From assembly GCA_020724525.1 (NCBI GenBank), contig DYGU01000012.1, forward strand, positions 1 through 46,773: 46,773 nt of DNA, in the 5' to 3' direction. The position numbers and the translations under genes were made by a program. The DNA comes from Dehalococcoides mccartyi. GTDB lineage: Bacteria > Chloroflexota > Dehalococcoidia > GIF9 > DYGU01. Positions 8,171 to 16,890 of this stretch are shown piece after piece. The notes under the pieces were generated by a model, which was not told the origin of the DNA, made no database searches, and worked only from the letters and a program-made list of their open reading frames with translations. Each line of letters begins with the position of its first letter. Position 1 is the stretch's first letter.

Positions 8171-8186
8171 CGACGGAGTTAGCAGA

Positions 8187-8215
8187 TTGACCGTAAAGAG
8201 GAAAAAGACTATAAT
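8187..8215 (+). promoter_or_regulatory. purF promoter, placing the start almost at the ATG
   Basis: TTGACC (8187-8192), a 17-base spacer and TATAAT (8210-8215) make a near-consensus sigma-70 promoter. The -10 box ends only 10 bases before the purF ATG at 8226, so transcription should start about 3-5 bases before it. No Shine-Dalgarno site fits, so the message is probably leaderless. Confidence 0.75.
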
Positions 8216-8225
8216 CCAATAAGCT

Positions 8226-9647
8226 ATGCATGAAAGCTGTGGCATCTTTGGAGTTTATGCCCCAGGAACAGATGTAGCTCGCCTCACTTTCTTTGCCCTC
8301 TATGCCCTTCAACACCGAGGACAGGAAAGTGCCGGGATTGCCACTACCGACGGTAATAAAATACGTGTTTACACCGGGATAGGGTTAGTCTCCCAAGTTT
8401 TTGCCGAAGATGAACTGAGCCGTCTCAGCGGTCATATTGCTATCGGGCACAATCGCTACTCCACTACCGGTTCCAGCCGTGCCATCAATGCCCAACCTAT
8501 CCTGTTAGAGACAGATTCTGGAAACATGGCAATCGGTCATAATGGCAATATTGTTAATGCTAAATTTTTGCGGGATGAATTATACCGGCTGGGCTACGAT
8601 TTTCAGACTACTACCGATTCTGAAGTCATTTCTAACCTCATTCTATCCTCCTCGGAAGAGGACTGGGTAGACAAGATAAAATATGCCATGCATCGTCTCC
8701 AGGGAGCTTACTCTCTGGTAATCATTACCGAGAACAAGTTATTTGGAGTCCGTGACCCTATGGGTGTCCGGCCTCTCTGCCTTGGTGCTATTGACAGCGG
8801 CTGGGTAATCGTCTCAGAAAGTTGTGCCCTTGACCATATTGGCGCTACTTTCATCAGAGAAATTGAGCCCGGGGAGATTGTGGTCATTGATAATAGCGGA
8901 ATTAAAAGCTTTAAAGAAGAAGGGGAGCGTGAAGCCCTGTGCATTTTTGAGTATATCTACTTTGCTCGCCCTGATAGTCTAATCCAGGGTAGATTAATTT
9001 ATCCGGCGCGGCAAGCTATGGGAAAAAGGTTAGCCCAAGAATACCCGGTCCTTGCCGATATGGTCATGGGCGTCCCTGACTCGGCTACTGCTGCTGGACT
9101 TGGCTATTCCGAAGCCTCCGCTATTCCCTACTGCGAAGGTTTGCTCAAGAACCGCTATGTGGGTCGCACCTTTATTGAGCCTGACCAGAGACTCCGGGAA
9201 TTGGGAGTCAAACTGAAATTTAATCCCCTTGCCGAAGTTATCAAAGGTAAGCGCCTAATAGTAGTTGACGATAGTATTGTTCGCGGGACGACTACCCCCC
9301 GGGTAGTCAGTCTCCTTAAAAATGCTGGTGCCCGAGAGGTCCACCTCCGCATCTGTGCTCCACCCATCCACTACCCCTGTTTCTTTGGTGTTGATATGGC
9401 AACTCGCTGGGAACTAATTGCCGCCCATAAAAGTGTCGCTGAAATCAGGGACTATCTCGGCGCTGATTCCCTGGGCTACCTCAGTCTCGAGGGTTTAATA
9501 CAATCTGTGGCACTACCTAAAGAAATCTTCTGCCTCGCTTGCTTCACCGGTGACTATCCTATCCCGGTCCAGTTAGAAATGGACAAATTAGCCCTGGAAG
9601 CTATGCCAGCTTTCAGTTTTGACGATTTGGAAAGAAGGGGCAAATAG
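8226..9647 (+). CDS. purF: Amidophosphoribosyltransferase
   Basis: PurF transfers glutamine nitrogen to PRPP, the first committed step of purine synthesis. At 473 residues it has the usual length. The short propeptide MHES precedes the catalytic Cys5 of the class II glutaminase (CGIFGVY), which also fixes the start. The PRPP-binding motif RLIVVDDSIVRGTTTP is near 340-355. Cysteines in ALCIFEY, HYPCFFGVDMATR and FCLACF match the iron-sulfur cluster ligands of the Bacillus-type enzyme. It heads a run with purM and purH. The promoter suggests a leaderless message. Confidence 0.97.
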   Translation: MHESCGIFGVYAPGTDVARLTFFALYALQHRGQESAGIATTDGNKIRVYTGIGLVSQVFAEDELSRLSGHIAIGHNRYSTTGSSRAINAQPILLETDSGNMAIGHNGNIVNAKFLRDELYRLGYDFQTTTDSEVISNLILSSSEEDWVDKIKYAMHRLQGAYSLVIITENKLFGVRDPMGVRPLCLGAIDSGWVIVSESCALDHIGATFIREIEPGEIVVIDNSGIKSFKEEGEREALCIFEYIYFARPDSLIQGRLIYPARQAMGKRLAQEYPVLADMVMGVPDSATAAGLGYSEASAIPYCEGLLKNRYVGRTFIEPDQRLRELGVKLKFNPLAEVIKGKRLIVVDDSIVRGTTTPRVVSLLKNAGAREVHLRICAPPIHYPCFFGVDMATRWELIAAHKSVAEIRDYLGADSLGYLSLEGLIQSVALPKEIFCLACFTGDYPIPVQLEMDKLALEAMPAFSFDDLERRGK

Positions 9648-9653
9648 CCACCA

Positions 9654-10676
9654 ATGCTACAAACCAAAGGGGCTTACGCCCGGGCTGGTGTTGATATTGA
9701 GGCTGCCCTTAAGGCTAAAGAATTAATCAAACACAGGGCAATCTCTACCTTCCGCCCTGAAGTCTTAGCCGACATCGGCTTTTTTGCCAGTCTATTTGAA
9801 CTAAAAGGTTATAAAGAACCAGTCCTCGTCGCCAGCGTTGATGGTGTTGGTACCAAGCTTAAAATTGCCTCCCTCTTAGGTAAGTATGATACGGTGGGTA
9901 TTGACCTGGTTCATCACTGCGTCAATGATATCCTTACTTGCGGGGCTGAGCCCCTCTTTTTCCTCGATTACATTGCTATGGACAAGTTAGTGCCAGAACA
10001 GGTAGAAAATATAGCCGCTGGAATTGTTATAGCCTGCAAGGATGCAGGCTGTGCCCTGGTCGGCGGTGAAACTGCGGAAATGCCCAGAATCTATGCCCGA
10101 GGAGAATACGACCTTGTTGGTTTCATTGTTGGTATAGTCGAAAAGAAGAATATCATCAATGGTAGCACTATCTCAAAAGGCGATGTTATTCTGGCTTTAC
10201 CTTCCAGCGGGCTCCATACCAATGGCTACTCCTTAGTCCGCAAGATTTTCCACATAGACAAACGACCATCTTCCCTGAAGACTTTCTACCCTGAACTGGG
10301 GAGAACTTTAGGGGAGGAACTACTTGAGCCTCATCGCTGCTATTCCCGTCTTCTCAAGCCAGTCTTACCCCTGGTCAAAGGCTTAGCCCATATTACTGGG
10401 GGTGGCTTGAAAGATAACTTGCCACGTATTTTGCCTCCGGGATTAGCAGCTCAGGTTCATAAGGGCTCATGGCACATCTCACCCATCTTCCACCTCATTG
10501 AAGAAAAGGGCAATGTGGCTGAAGACGAAATGTACCGAGTATTCAATATGGGGGTAGGTATGGCTATTGTCTGCTCACCCCAAAATGTAGCTGACTTCCC
10601 CACAATTCTGACCGAAGCTAAAGTCATCGGTGAAGTGGTTGAAACCAAAGGGAAAGAAAGAGTCATGATAAATTGA
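9654..10676 (+). CDS. purM: Phosphoribosylformylglycinamidine cyclo-ligase (AIR synthetase)
   Basis: This 340-residue PurM closes the imidazole ring to give AIR, using ATP. Signature stretches are SVDGVGTKLKIA near 63, HHCVNDILTCGAEPLFFLDY near 85, the GGETAEMP motif near 138 and HITGGGLKDNLPR near 243. Its length is typical. It starts 6 bases after purF with only a weak ribosome site, so it probably depends on coupling. purH follows with a 12-base gap. Confidence 0.97.
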   Translation: MLQTKGAYARAGVDIEAALKAKELIKHRAISTFRPEVLADIGFFASLFELKGYKEPVLVASVDGVGTKLKIASLLGKYDTVGIDLVHHCVNDILTCGAEPLFFLDYIAMDKLVPEQVENIAAGIVIACKDAGCALVGGETAEMPRIYARGEYDLVGFIVGIVEKKNIINGSTISKGDVILALPSSGLHTNGYSLVRKIFHIDKRPSSLKTFYPELGRTLGEELLEPHRCYSRLLKPVLPLVKGLAHITGGGLKDNLPRILPPGLAAQVHKGSWHISPIFHLIEEKGNVAEDEMYRVFNMGVGMAIVCSPQNVADFPTILTEAKVIGEVVETKGKERVMIN

Positions 10677-10688
10677 GTGGAGGTTATT

Positions 10689-12212
10689 ATGCGAGCTATT
10701 ATCAGCGTTTCTAACAAGTCTGGCATTATCGATTTAGCTAAAGGTCTGCAAGGGTTGAATTTCGAGTTATTTAGCACCGGCGGCACCAAAAAGAGCCTAG
10801 AGGAAGCTGGAATTGAAGTCCACAGTATTTCTGAGCTTACCGGCTTTCCTGAAATTCTGGACGGACGGGTAAAGACCCTCCACCCAAAAGTCCATGGTGG
10901 TATTTTAGCCCGGCGTGACCTCCCCCATCACCTTGAGGAACTGGCTCAAAACCAGATTAAGACCATTGACCTGGTAGCAGTAAACCTTTACCCTTTCATG
11001 AAAACAGTAAGCCGGAAAGGCGTTCCCCTGGAGGAAGCCTTAGAAAACATAGACATTGGTGGACCAGCTTTGATTCGAGCTGCGGCTAAAAACTTTCCTT
11101 CAGTCCTGGTGATGGTTGACCCTGAAGACTACAGTCCTCTTCTGGAAAAGTTGCGTCAGGGTAAAATAGACCTCAAGGAGAGAAAAAGGTTAGCTCAGAA
11201 AGCTTTCCAGCATATAGCGCTATATGATACCGCTATTGCCCATTACCTAAGGGATGAAGAGGGCTTCCCCGGGGAGATGACTATTGCCTTAAAGAAAAGT
11301 TCTGACCTTCGCTACGGCGAGAACCCCCATCAGCAGGCTGCTTTCTATATTGAACAGTTCCCGGGAAAATTGTTATCTGGCATTGCTTTAGCTACTCAAC
11401 TCAGTGGGCGAGAGCTTTCCTTCAACAACCTCCTTGACCTTGATGCTGCTATCAATGTGGTTGGTGACTTTTCTGCCCCAACGGTTGCCATAATCAAGCA
11501 CAATAACCCCTGCGGCTTAGCCAGCCACCACGACCTGGCTGAAGCTTACCGCCGGGCTTTAGCTGGCGACCCGGTAGCTGCTTTTGGCGGTATTGTGGCT
11601 ACTAACCAGACTATTGACCTAACTACAGCTACCGAAATAGATAAGACCCACTATGATGCTATAATCGCCCCTGCCTTTCAGCCAGAAGCCCTGACCTTGC
11701 TTAAGCGAAAGAAAGACCTCCGCCTGCTAACTTTAGCCTCAACCCCAGCCCAAACTGCCTTAGATTTCCGCCGCATCAGCAGTGGTTTCCTTGTCCAGAC
11801 ACCTGACTTTATTACCGACCAGGAATTTAACCCGCGCCCGGTGACCCAGCGTCACCCCACGGCTTCAGAACAAAGAGACCTTTTCTTTGCCTGGAAAGCT
11901 GTCAGGCATATAAAATCTAATGCTATAGTTATTGCCAAGGATGAAGCTATGCTCGGTATGGGTGCCGGGCAGCCCAGTCGTGTTGTTAGTGTTGATATAG
12001 CTTTAAGGAGAGCCGGTGACCGGGCTAAAGGGATTATCCTGGCTTCCGATGCTTTCTTCCCCTTCCCGGACGGTGTCGAACTGGCAGCTAAAGGTGGCGT
12101 TACCGCTATTATCCAGCCTGGTGGTTCAGTAAGGGATGAAGAGGTAATTGCCGCCGCTAATCGTTATAATATAGCTATGGTCTTTACCGGAGTCCGCCAT
12201 TTCAAACACTAA
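10689..12212 (+). CDS. purH: Bifunctional AICAR formyltransferase/IMP cyclohydrolase
   Basis: PurH carries out the last two steps to IMP. The N-terminal MGS-like cyclohydrolase domain (about 1-190) has SVSNKSGI, FSTGGT and GRVKTLHPKVHGG. The formyltransferase domain follows, with the catalytic KHNNPCG near 273 and DGDPVAAFGGI-like ALAGDPVAAFGGIVA after it. The chosen ATG at 10689 has GGAGG five bases upstream; a GTG at 10677 would add four residues but contains that ribosome site. The 507-residue length is normal. Confidence 0.96.
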   Translation: MRAIISVSNKSGIIDLAKGLQGLNFELFSTGGTKKSLEEAGIEVHSISELTGFPEILDGRVKTLHPKVHGGILARRDLPHHLEELAQNQIKTIDLVAVNLYPFMKTVSRKGVPLEEALENIDIGGPALIRAAAKNFPSVLVMVDPEDYSPLLEKLRQGKIDLKERKRLAQKAFQHIALYDTAIAHYLRDEEGFPGEMTIALKKSSDLRYGENPHQQAAFYIEQFPGKLLSGIALATQLSGRELSFNNLLDLDAAINVVGDFSAPTVAIIKHNNPCGLASHHDLAEAYRRALAGDPVAAFGGIVATNQTIDLTTATEIDKTHYDAIIAPAFQPEALTLLKRKKDLRLLTLASTPAQTALDFRRISSGFLVQTPDFITDQEFNPRPVTQRHPTASEQRDLFFAWKAVRHIKSNAIVIAKDEAMLGMGAGQPSRVVSVDIALRRAGDRAKGIILASDAFFPFPDGVELAAKGGVTAIIQPGGSVRDEEVIAAANRYNIAMVFTGVRHFKH

Positions 12213-12214
12213 TA

Positions 12215-12538
12215 ATGCTCATAATTAATACCGACGCGCTAAACCAGGTCAAACAAAAAATCCTTAGCCCGGAAAGCCGACAGGAATCTATTCAAACGGT
12301 AAAACGAATGCTGGAGATAAAACAAACTTTACTCTGGAGAGCTGAGGCTGGTAATTGCTGTAGTCAGGGTGGTTTTAATTTAGCCGTAATGCTCTCCCGG
12401 GAAGTCGACCTGTTAGAGGATATCCTTAAGGCTCTGGAAAATAACGATGAAGCTCAAGCCCTTTCCCGGCTTGACGATTATATTCTTCGCCTGGAAAAAG
12501 ATTATGGCAGTTGTTACACCAACTATTGTCAATCTTGA
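12215..12538 (+). CDS. Hypothetical protein, 107 residues
   Basis: I do not recognise a family. The product looks helical (VKQKILSPESRQESIQTVKR, ILKALENNDEAQALSRLDDY) with paired cysteines (NCCSQGG near 49) and a C-terminal CYTNYC. It starts 3 bases after the purH stop and its 3' end overlaps the next gene by 35 bases in another frame. This tight packing supports it as a real gene of the purine/NAD run. The four Cys could bind metal, which is only a suggestion. Confidence 0.6.
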   Translation: MLIINTDALNQVKQKILSPESRQESIQTVKRMLEIKQTLLWRAEAGNCCSQGGFNLAVMLSREVDLLEDILKALENNDEAQALSRLDDYILRLEKDYGSCYTNYCQS

Positions 12539-13619
12539 CCAACTAGTTAAGTCCTTGCCTGAGGAGTCGAAAAAGCTCTTTCAGCGCCTCTTTTCTGTTA
12601 GTATTACTACTGGTTCCCTGGTACCGCCTGAGACTATGACTGACTGGATTGAAAAACAATTCGGCTCGGTGCGGAGAGTAAAAGAACAAAAGATTGTCAA
12701 AGTTACCAACTTAATCACCTATGAAGGAGCCATTTTTAACTCCCTGCGGGCTCTCCGCCCCAGGCAACGGGAAGATAGACTCAGAGTCGAAGCCCGAATT
12801 ATTGACCGGGCTAAAGATGACCCCCTGGCTGACCCTTTGAAAGATACCCCGGAGGACTTGTTTGGTAGGGTAAAGGGCAAATACTCGATTACTGCTAGTA
12901 ATATTGCCAAATACGATGGCCTCCATAGTATGATCATTTTTAAAGACCACAATCCTCTGGAATTTTCCAGAGGAGAAATTATTGACTATCTGGAAACTGG
13001 CTGGAAATGGGCACAGAAAGCCCATCAGTTAGACCCTGAAGCTAAGTATTATTTTTTCCTCTGGAACTGCCTCAAAAGAGCTGGAGCTACTTTAGCCCAC
13101 GGACATGCTCAGGTAACCCTCAGCCGGGAGAGCCATTATGCCAAAATTGAAGCCCTGCGTCTGGCATCTCTCCGCTATCAAGCCGAATATGGCTCTAACT
13201 ATTTTGACGACTTATATCAAGTCTATCATACCTTGGGGCTGGCTCTGGAGAAAAATGATGTCAGGATTTTAGTCTATTTGACACCAATTAAAGAAAAAGA
13301 AGTTATGATCCTGGCTAAAGAGTTCAGCCAGTCGTTTAAAGAAAGAATCTACGAAGTATTAGCCTGTTTCCGAGATGCCATGCATGTCACTGCTTTTAAC
13401 CTGGGGATAGCTACCCCACCCCTTAACTCAGTCCCCCCAGACTGGCAACATTTCCCAATCATAGCCCGTCTTGTCGACCGGGGCTATCCCTGGGACGGTT
13501 CTTCCGATTTTGGCACCATGGAACTTTATGCCGCCAGCATCATCAGTTATGATCCCTTCTCTCTCAGTAAAACACTACAAGATTGTCTCACAGGAGGCAA
13601 ACTGTGGGCAGGGGAGTGA
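12504..13619 (+). CDS. HIT-superfamily GalT-like nucleotidyltransferase/hydrolase
   Basis: The roughly 371-residue product resembles galactose-1-phosphate uridylyltransferase relatives. The histidine-triad-like motif is in AGATLAHGHAQVTLS near 196. An N-terminal half includes FGRVKGKYSITASNIAKYDG, and a C-terminal DWQHFPIIARLVDRGYPWDG lies in the last fifth. HGHAQ departs from the canonical HPHGQ of GalT, so the substrate may differ. ATG 12504 is chosen because conserved-looking sequence begins there; an upstream ATG at 12447 lies inside the previous gene. It may act in nucleotide metabolism given its purine/NAD neighbours. Confidence 0.75.
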   Translation: MAVVTPTIVNLDQLVKSLPEESKKLFQRLFSVSITTGSLVPPETMTDWIEKQFGSVRRVKEQKIVKVTNLITYEGAIFNSLRALRPRQREDRLRVEARIIDRAKDDPLADPLKDTPEDLFGRVKGKYSITASNIAKYDGLHSMIIFKDHNPLEFSRGEIIDYLETGWKWAQKAHQLDPEAKYYFFLWNCLKRAGATLAHGHAQVTLSRESHYAKIEALRLASLRYQAEYGSNYFDDLYQVYHTLGLALEKNDVRILVYLTPIKEKEVMILAKEFSQSFKERIYEVLACFRDAMHVTAFNLGIATPPLNSVPPDWQHFPIIARLVDRGYPWDGSSDFGTMELYAASIISYDPFSLSKTLQDCLTGGKLWAGE

Positions 13620-15130
13620 TCGTAGTTGATATGCTCCGCGGCTTTCTGGAGGAGGGCTATCCCCTCTATTGTGGAGCCAAAGCCCGTCGCATTATCCCCA
13701 ATATCCAGAAGCTATTAGAGCAAGAGCTAAGCCGAGGGGCAAAAATATTCTATGTTTGCGACCGCCACCTGCCTGATGACCCTGAATTTCAGATGTTTCC
13801 TCCCCATTGTGTTGAGGGGACTGTTGAAGCCGAGGTTATCCCAGAATTTAGTAACTATCCCGGTGAGATTATTCCTAAAAGGCGTTTCAGTGGCTTTCAC
13901 GAAACCCTTTTAGACAGGAAACTAAAAGAACTGGTGCCTGAGACTATAATTGTGTGTGGTGTCTGCACTGATATCTGCGTCTATCATACTGTAGCTGATG
14001 CCCGAAACCGGGACTATTATGTTGAAGTGCCGATGGACTGTGTTGCTTCCTTTAACGAACAGGCTCACTCCTTTGCCCTTACCCATATGGAGAAGGTCCT
14101 CGGCGCTAAACTAACCCGAGTCTCTCCCCCCATTCCCCAACCCCGATTTTCTATCCCCGATTTTGTTATTGCCGGGGAAACCGTCGATATTTATTTTCAG
14201 CGCACTGTAGACATCCTCAAGAAAGAAGGCCTTAACCCCATAGCCACTATGGAGGTTTTCCCCAGCCACTCGGGAGTCCTTTGTGGTATGGAAGAAGTAA
14301 TAACACTGCTCTCCAGGGTCATCCCCGAAAATGACCGAGAAGTTTGGGCGCTGTCTGAAGGAGAGCCGTTCACCAGAAAAGAAGTCGTCCTGCGCATAAA
14401 AGCCCCTTACCAGAGCTACGGGCTTTATGAGACAGTCTATTTAGGCATCCTGGCTCATTGCAGCGGTTGGGCAACAGCAGCTCGAGAGTGTGTTGAGGCT
14501 GCTCGGGGTATTCCTATCATCAGCTTTGGGGCTCGCCATGTCCATCCCTTAGTCGCCGGCATTATGGACTATTCAGCTATCATTGGTGGCTGTATTGGTT
14601 GCTCCAGCATTGCCGGGGCCAAATTGGCTGGTATTCAACCGTCTGGCACCATACCCCATACTTTAATCATCATTATGGGAGATACTGTTACTGCTACTTC
14701 GACCTTCGATAAATATATGCCTCCAGAAGTGCCACGCATCTCCCTGGTAGATACCTTTAAGGATGAACCAGAAGAGGCTGTTCGAGTTGCCCAGGCCATG
14801 AAAGACAGACTCCAGGGTGTTCGCCTGGATACCCCCTCAGAACGGGGCGGGGTTACCCCCGACTTGGTTAAGGAGACCAGAGCCAGGCTTGACCTTGCTG
14901 GCTTTAAAGATGTCAAAATATTTGTCAGTGGTGGCATTAACCCAGAACGCATCCGAGAGTTTCTGGAGGAGGGAGCTCCTGTCGATTTCTTCGGCGTTGG
15001 TAGTTATATCAGCGACGCCAAACCTATAGACTTTACCGCTGACCTCCACGAAGTTGGAGGTAAACCAATCGCCAAAAGGGGCAGAATCCCCGGCATTACC
15101 CCCAACCCCAGACTGAAGAGAATATTATGA
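13604..15130 (+). CDS. Fused nicotinamidase-nicotinate phosphoribosyltransferase
   Basis: Two enzymes of NAD salvage are joined in one 508-residue chain. Residues 1-170 are an isochorismatase-type nicotinamidase: catalytic Asp in VIVVDML (about 9), Lys in IIPKRRFSGF (about 92) and Cys in GVCTDICV (about 125), with metal-site residues in CDRHLPDDPEFQMFPPHC. From about 180 on it is a nicotinate phosphoribosyltransferase: MEVFPSHSGVLCG, AARGIPIISFGARHVHP and FVSGGINPERI. The product would turn nicotinamide into nicotinate mononucleotide. GTG 13604 is favoured by AGGAGG at 13592-13597; an upstream TTG at 13583 would include that site. Confidence 0.9.
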   Translation: MGRGVIVVDMLRGFLEEGYPLYCGAKARRIIPNIQKLLEQELSRGAKIFYVCDRHLPDDPEFQMFPPHCVEGTVEAEVIPEFSNYPGEIIPKRRFSGFHETLLDRKLKELVPETIIVCGVCTDICVYHTVADARNRDYYVEVPMDCVASFNEQAHSFALTHMEKVLGAKLTRVSPPIPQPRFSIPDFVIAGETVDIYFQRTVDILKKEGLNPIATMEVFPSHSGVLCGMEEVITLLSRVIPENDREVWALSEGEPFTRKEVVLRIKAPYQSYGLYETVYLGILAHCSGWATAARECVEAARGIPIISFGARHVHPLVAGIMDYSAIIGGCIGCSSIAGAKLAGIQPSGTIPHTLIIIMGDTVTATSTFDKYMPPEVPRISLVDTFKDEPEEAVRVAQAMKDRLQGVRLDTPSERGGVTPDLVKETRARLDLAGFKDVKIFVSGGINPERIREFLEEGAPVDFFGVGSYISDAKPIDFTADLHEVGGKPIAKRGRIPGITPNPRLKRIL

Positions 15131-15171
15131 CCTTCCACAATTGTCACCACGGTGGTAATCGGTTTTCGGTA

Positions 15172-15224
15172 TGTAGCGAAAGGCTTCAGCCTTGCCCAAA
15201 GCGACTCTAAAGGGTCGCACTACA
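15172..15224. repeat. Palindromic intergenic repeat, TGTAGCG family
   Basis: TGTAGCGAAAGGCTTCAGCC is followed by GCGACTCTAAAGGGTCGC and CACTACA. AAGGCTTCAGCCTT and GCGAC/GTCGC are hairpins. It resembles the left part of the element at 32377-32510 (TGTAGGGCGACCCTTCAGGG). Just upstream, ACCACGGTGGT is a further short dyad after the fused NAD salvage gene. Confidence 0.7.
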
Positions 15225-15267
15225 AGAATTTAAGAGGTAAAAAACATTAAATGAGGGTATTTATTTT

Positions 15268-15310
15268 GTCACCTTATTCCTCTCCCTTGAAGGGAGAGGG
15301 TAGGTGAGGG
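15268..15310. repeat. Palindromic intergenic repeat, family A, copy 2
   Basis: GTCACCTTATTCCTCTCCCTT is followed by GAAGGGAGAGGGTAGGTGAGGG. It is nearly identical to 6588-6632. It ends 33 bases before the SDR gene. Confidence 0.85.
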
Positions 15311-15343
15311 CTTCTCCGCTTTATTCAGAGTGGTAAATAAGCA

Positions 15344-16258
15344 TTGGTAAACAATCTCATCAAATTGATCCTCATCACTGGCAGCACCGGTTTTATCGGC
15401 AGGAATTTGGTCAAAAAACTGGTATCACAAAAGAAGCCTGTCCGCTGTCTGGTACGCCCAACTTCTCATTTCCAACCATTGACAAACTTAAATGTGGAAA
15501 TTAGCTACGGAGACATCACCAAACCAGCCACTTTAGCCAAACCTACGAAAAATGTCGATACTGTCATCCACTTAGCCGCTATAATCCGGCAAGAGGGTAA
15601 AGCTACCTTTGAGTTGGTAAACCGGCTCGGGACGAAAAATCTAATCACTGCCGCTAAACAAGCCGGAGTAAAAAGGTTCATTTATATGAGCAACCTCGGT
15701 GCTGAACCAAACCCCGATTACCCTTTCCTTCACTCCAAATGGCTGGCTGAAGAAGAGGTTAAAGGCAGTGGTTTGGACTACACTATTTTTCGCTCGTCTA
15801 TTATTTATGGCGAAGACGACAACTTTACCAACTTGCTGGCTAAGATAGTTAAACAAACACCAATAGTGCCTATAATCGGCTCCGGCAAAACCAGGTTCCA
15901 GTTAATTTCCATCGACGATGTCACCCAATGCCTCAGCCTTTCCCTAACAGAGGATAAGACTGTTAACCGGACCATCTTTTTAGGCGGTCCCGAACACCTC
16001 AGCTATGACCAGATTGTGGACATTATTATCCAGAAGTTAAAGCTGAAGCGTCTAAAAATACATATACCAGTAATAGCTTTAACACCAATTGTCTGGATGA
16101 TGGAGAGGTTAATGTCTAACCCCTTACTGACTTCCCCGGAACTGGCTATGCTCAACGTGGGCAATATTACTCGTCTTGACGCTGTCGAATCGGTATTCTC
16201 CTTTACCCCAAAACGCTTTTCCGAAGGACTCCCATGGCTCCCATGGCTGACTCATTAA
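15344..16258 (+). CDS. NAD(P)-binding SDR-family protein (atypical, NDUFA9-like)
   Basis: This is an extended Rossmann protein of 304 residues. It has the dinucleotide motif ITGSTGFIGRNLV near 10-22, DTVIHLAAI near 74, an active-site region IYMSNLGAEPNPDYPFLHSK with Ser and Lys but no clear YxxxK, and RSSIIYGEDDNF near 150. The missing YxxxK fits the atypical SDR group related to the complex I subunit NDUFA9, whose members often bind cofactor without classical dehydrogenase chemistry. Start TTG 15344 is uncertain; TTG 15365 giving MILITGSTG is equally possible. Neither has a good ribosome site. Confidence 0.75.
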   Translation: MVNNLIKLILITGSTGFIGRNLVKKLVSQKKPVRCLVRPTSHFQPLTNLNVEISYGDITKPATLAKPTKNVDTVIHLAAIIRQEGKATFELVNRLGTKNLITAAKQAGVKRFIYMSNLGAEPNPDYPFLHSKWLAEEEVKGSGLDYTIFRSSIIYGEDDNFTNLLAKIVKQTPIVPIIGSGKTRFQLISIDDVTQCLSLSLTEDKTVNRTIFLGGPEHLSYDQIVDIIIQKLKLKRLKIHIPVIALTPIVWMMERLMSNPLLTSPELAMLNVGNITRLDAVESVFSFTPKRFSEGLPWLPWLTH

Positions 16259-16890
16259 AAAGAACAGGCATAGCTAATTTACCTCTCCACTATGGCAAAG
16301 TGCCACCATGGCTTTTTGAGCGAATGGCAAAGCTTGCCCGAGAGATTACTATTATCATCAGTGCTGAATTTGGTCCACAGGAAATGCTGCGCCGCCTTTC
16401 TGACGCCTTCTGGTTCCAGGCTTTTGGCTGCGTTTTAGGCTATGATTGGCATTCCAGCGGCGTCACCACTACTGTATGTGGAGCTTTAAAAGAAGGACTA
16501 AAAGGGCTGGAAGCCGATTTGGGCTTTTTTGTCGCCGGCGGCAAAGGCAGGACTTCCCGGAAGACATCCAAAGAAATAGAAACCCGGGGGCATCTCCTTA
16601 AGGTAAGCCCTTCACCCTTAGTCTATGCCAGCCGGATGGCAGCCAAAGTGGACAATTCGGCTCTCCAGGATGGCTATCAGCTTTACCACCATACTTTCTT
16701 TTTTACTAAAGATGGCTCCTGGGCAGTCATCCAGCAAGGTATGAATGAGACTAATCGCTATGCTCGTCGCTATCACTGACTCGGGGAAAAGGTCTCTGAC
16801 TTCGTCTGTGAGCCCCATACCGCTATTTGCTCTCAGGGCACTGGCACGACTTTGAACTTGGTCGCTTCAGAAAGCCAGCAAGCCAGTGCG
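16234..16890 (+). pseudogene. DUF763 gene, interrupted
   Basis: The frame begins RTGIANLPLHYGKVPPWLFE and continues with LRRLSDAFWFQAFGCVLGYD, HSSGVTTTVCGALKEGLKG and FFVAGGKGRTSRKTSKEI, all hallmarks of DUF763. These proteins are of unknown function and usually well over 350 residues long. Here a TGA at 16777-16779 stands where I expect Trp after RRYH; the frame then continues GEKVSDFVCEPHTAICSQGT to about 16890 before joining unrelated sequence. Other genes here use TGA as a normal stop, so a nonsense change plus loss of the 3' half is the plain reading. No remaining half is seen in the window. Confidence 0.8.

Noticed and set aside
16777-16779. TGA read as Trp or selenocysteine in DUF763
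   Set aside because: TGA is a normal stop for many genes here, no selenocysteine loop is evident, and the gene is truncated anyway.
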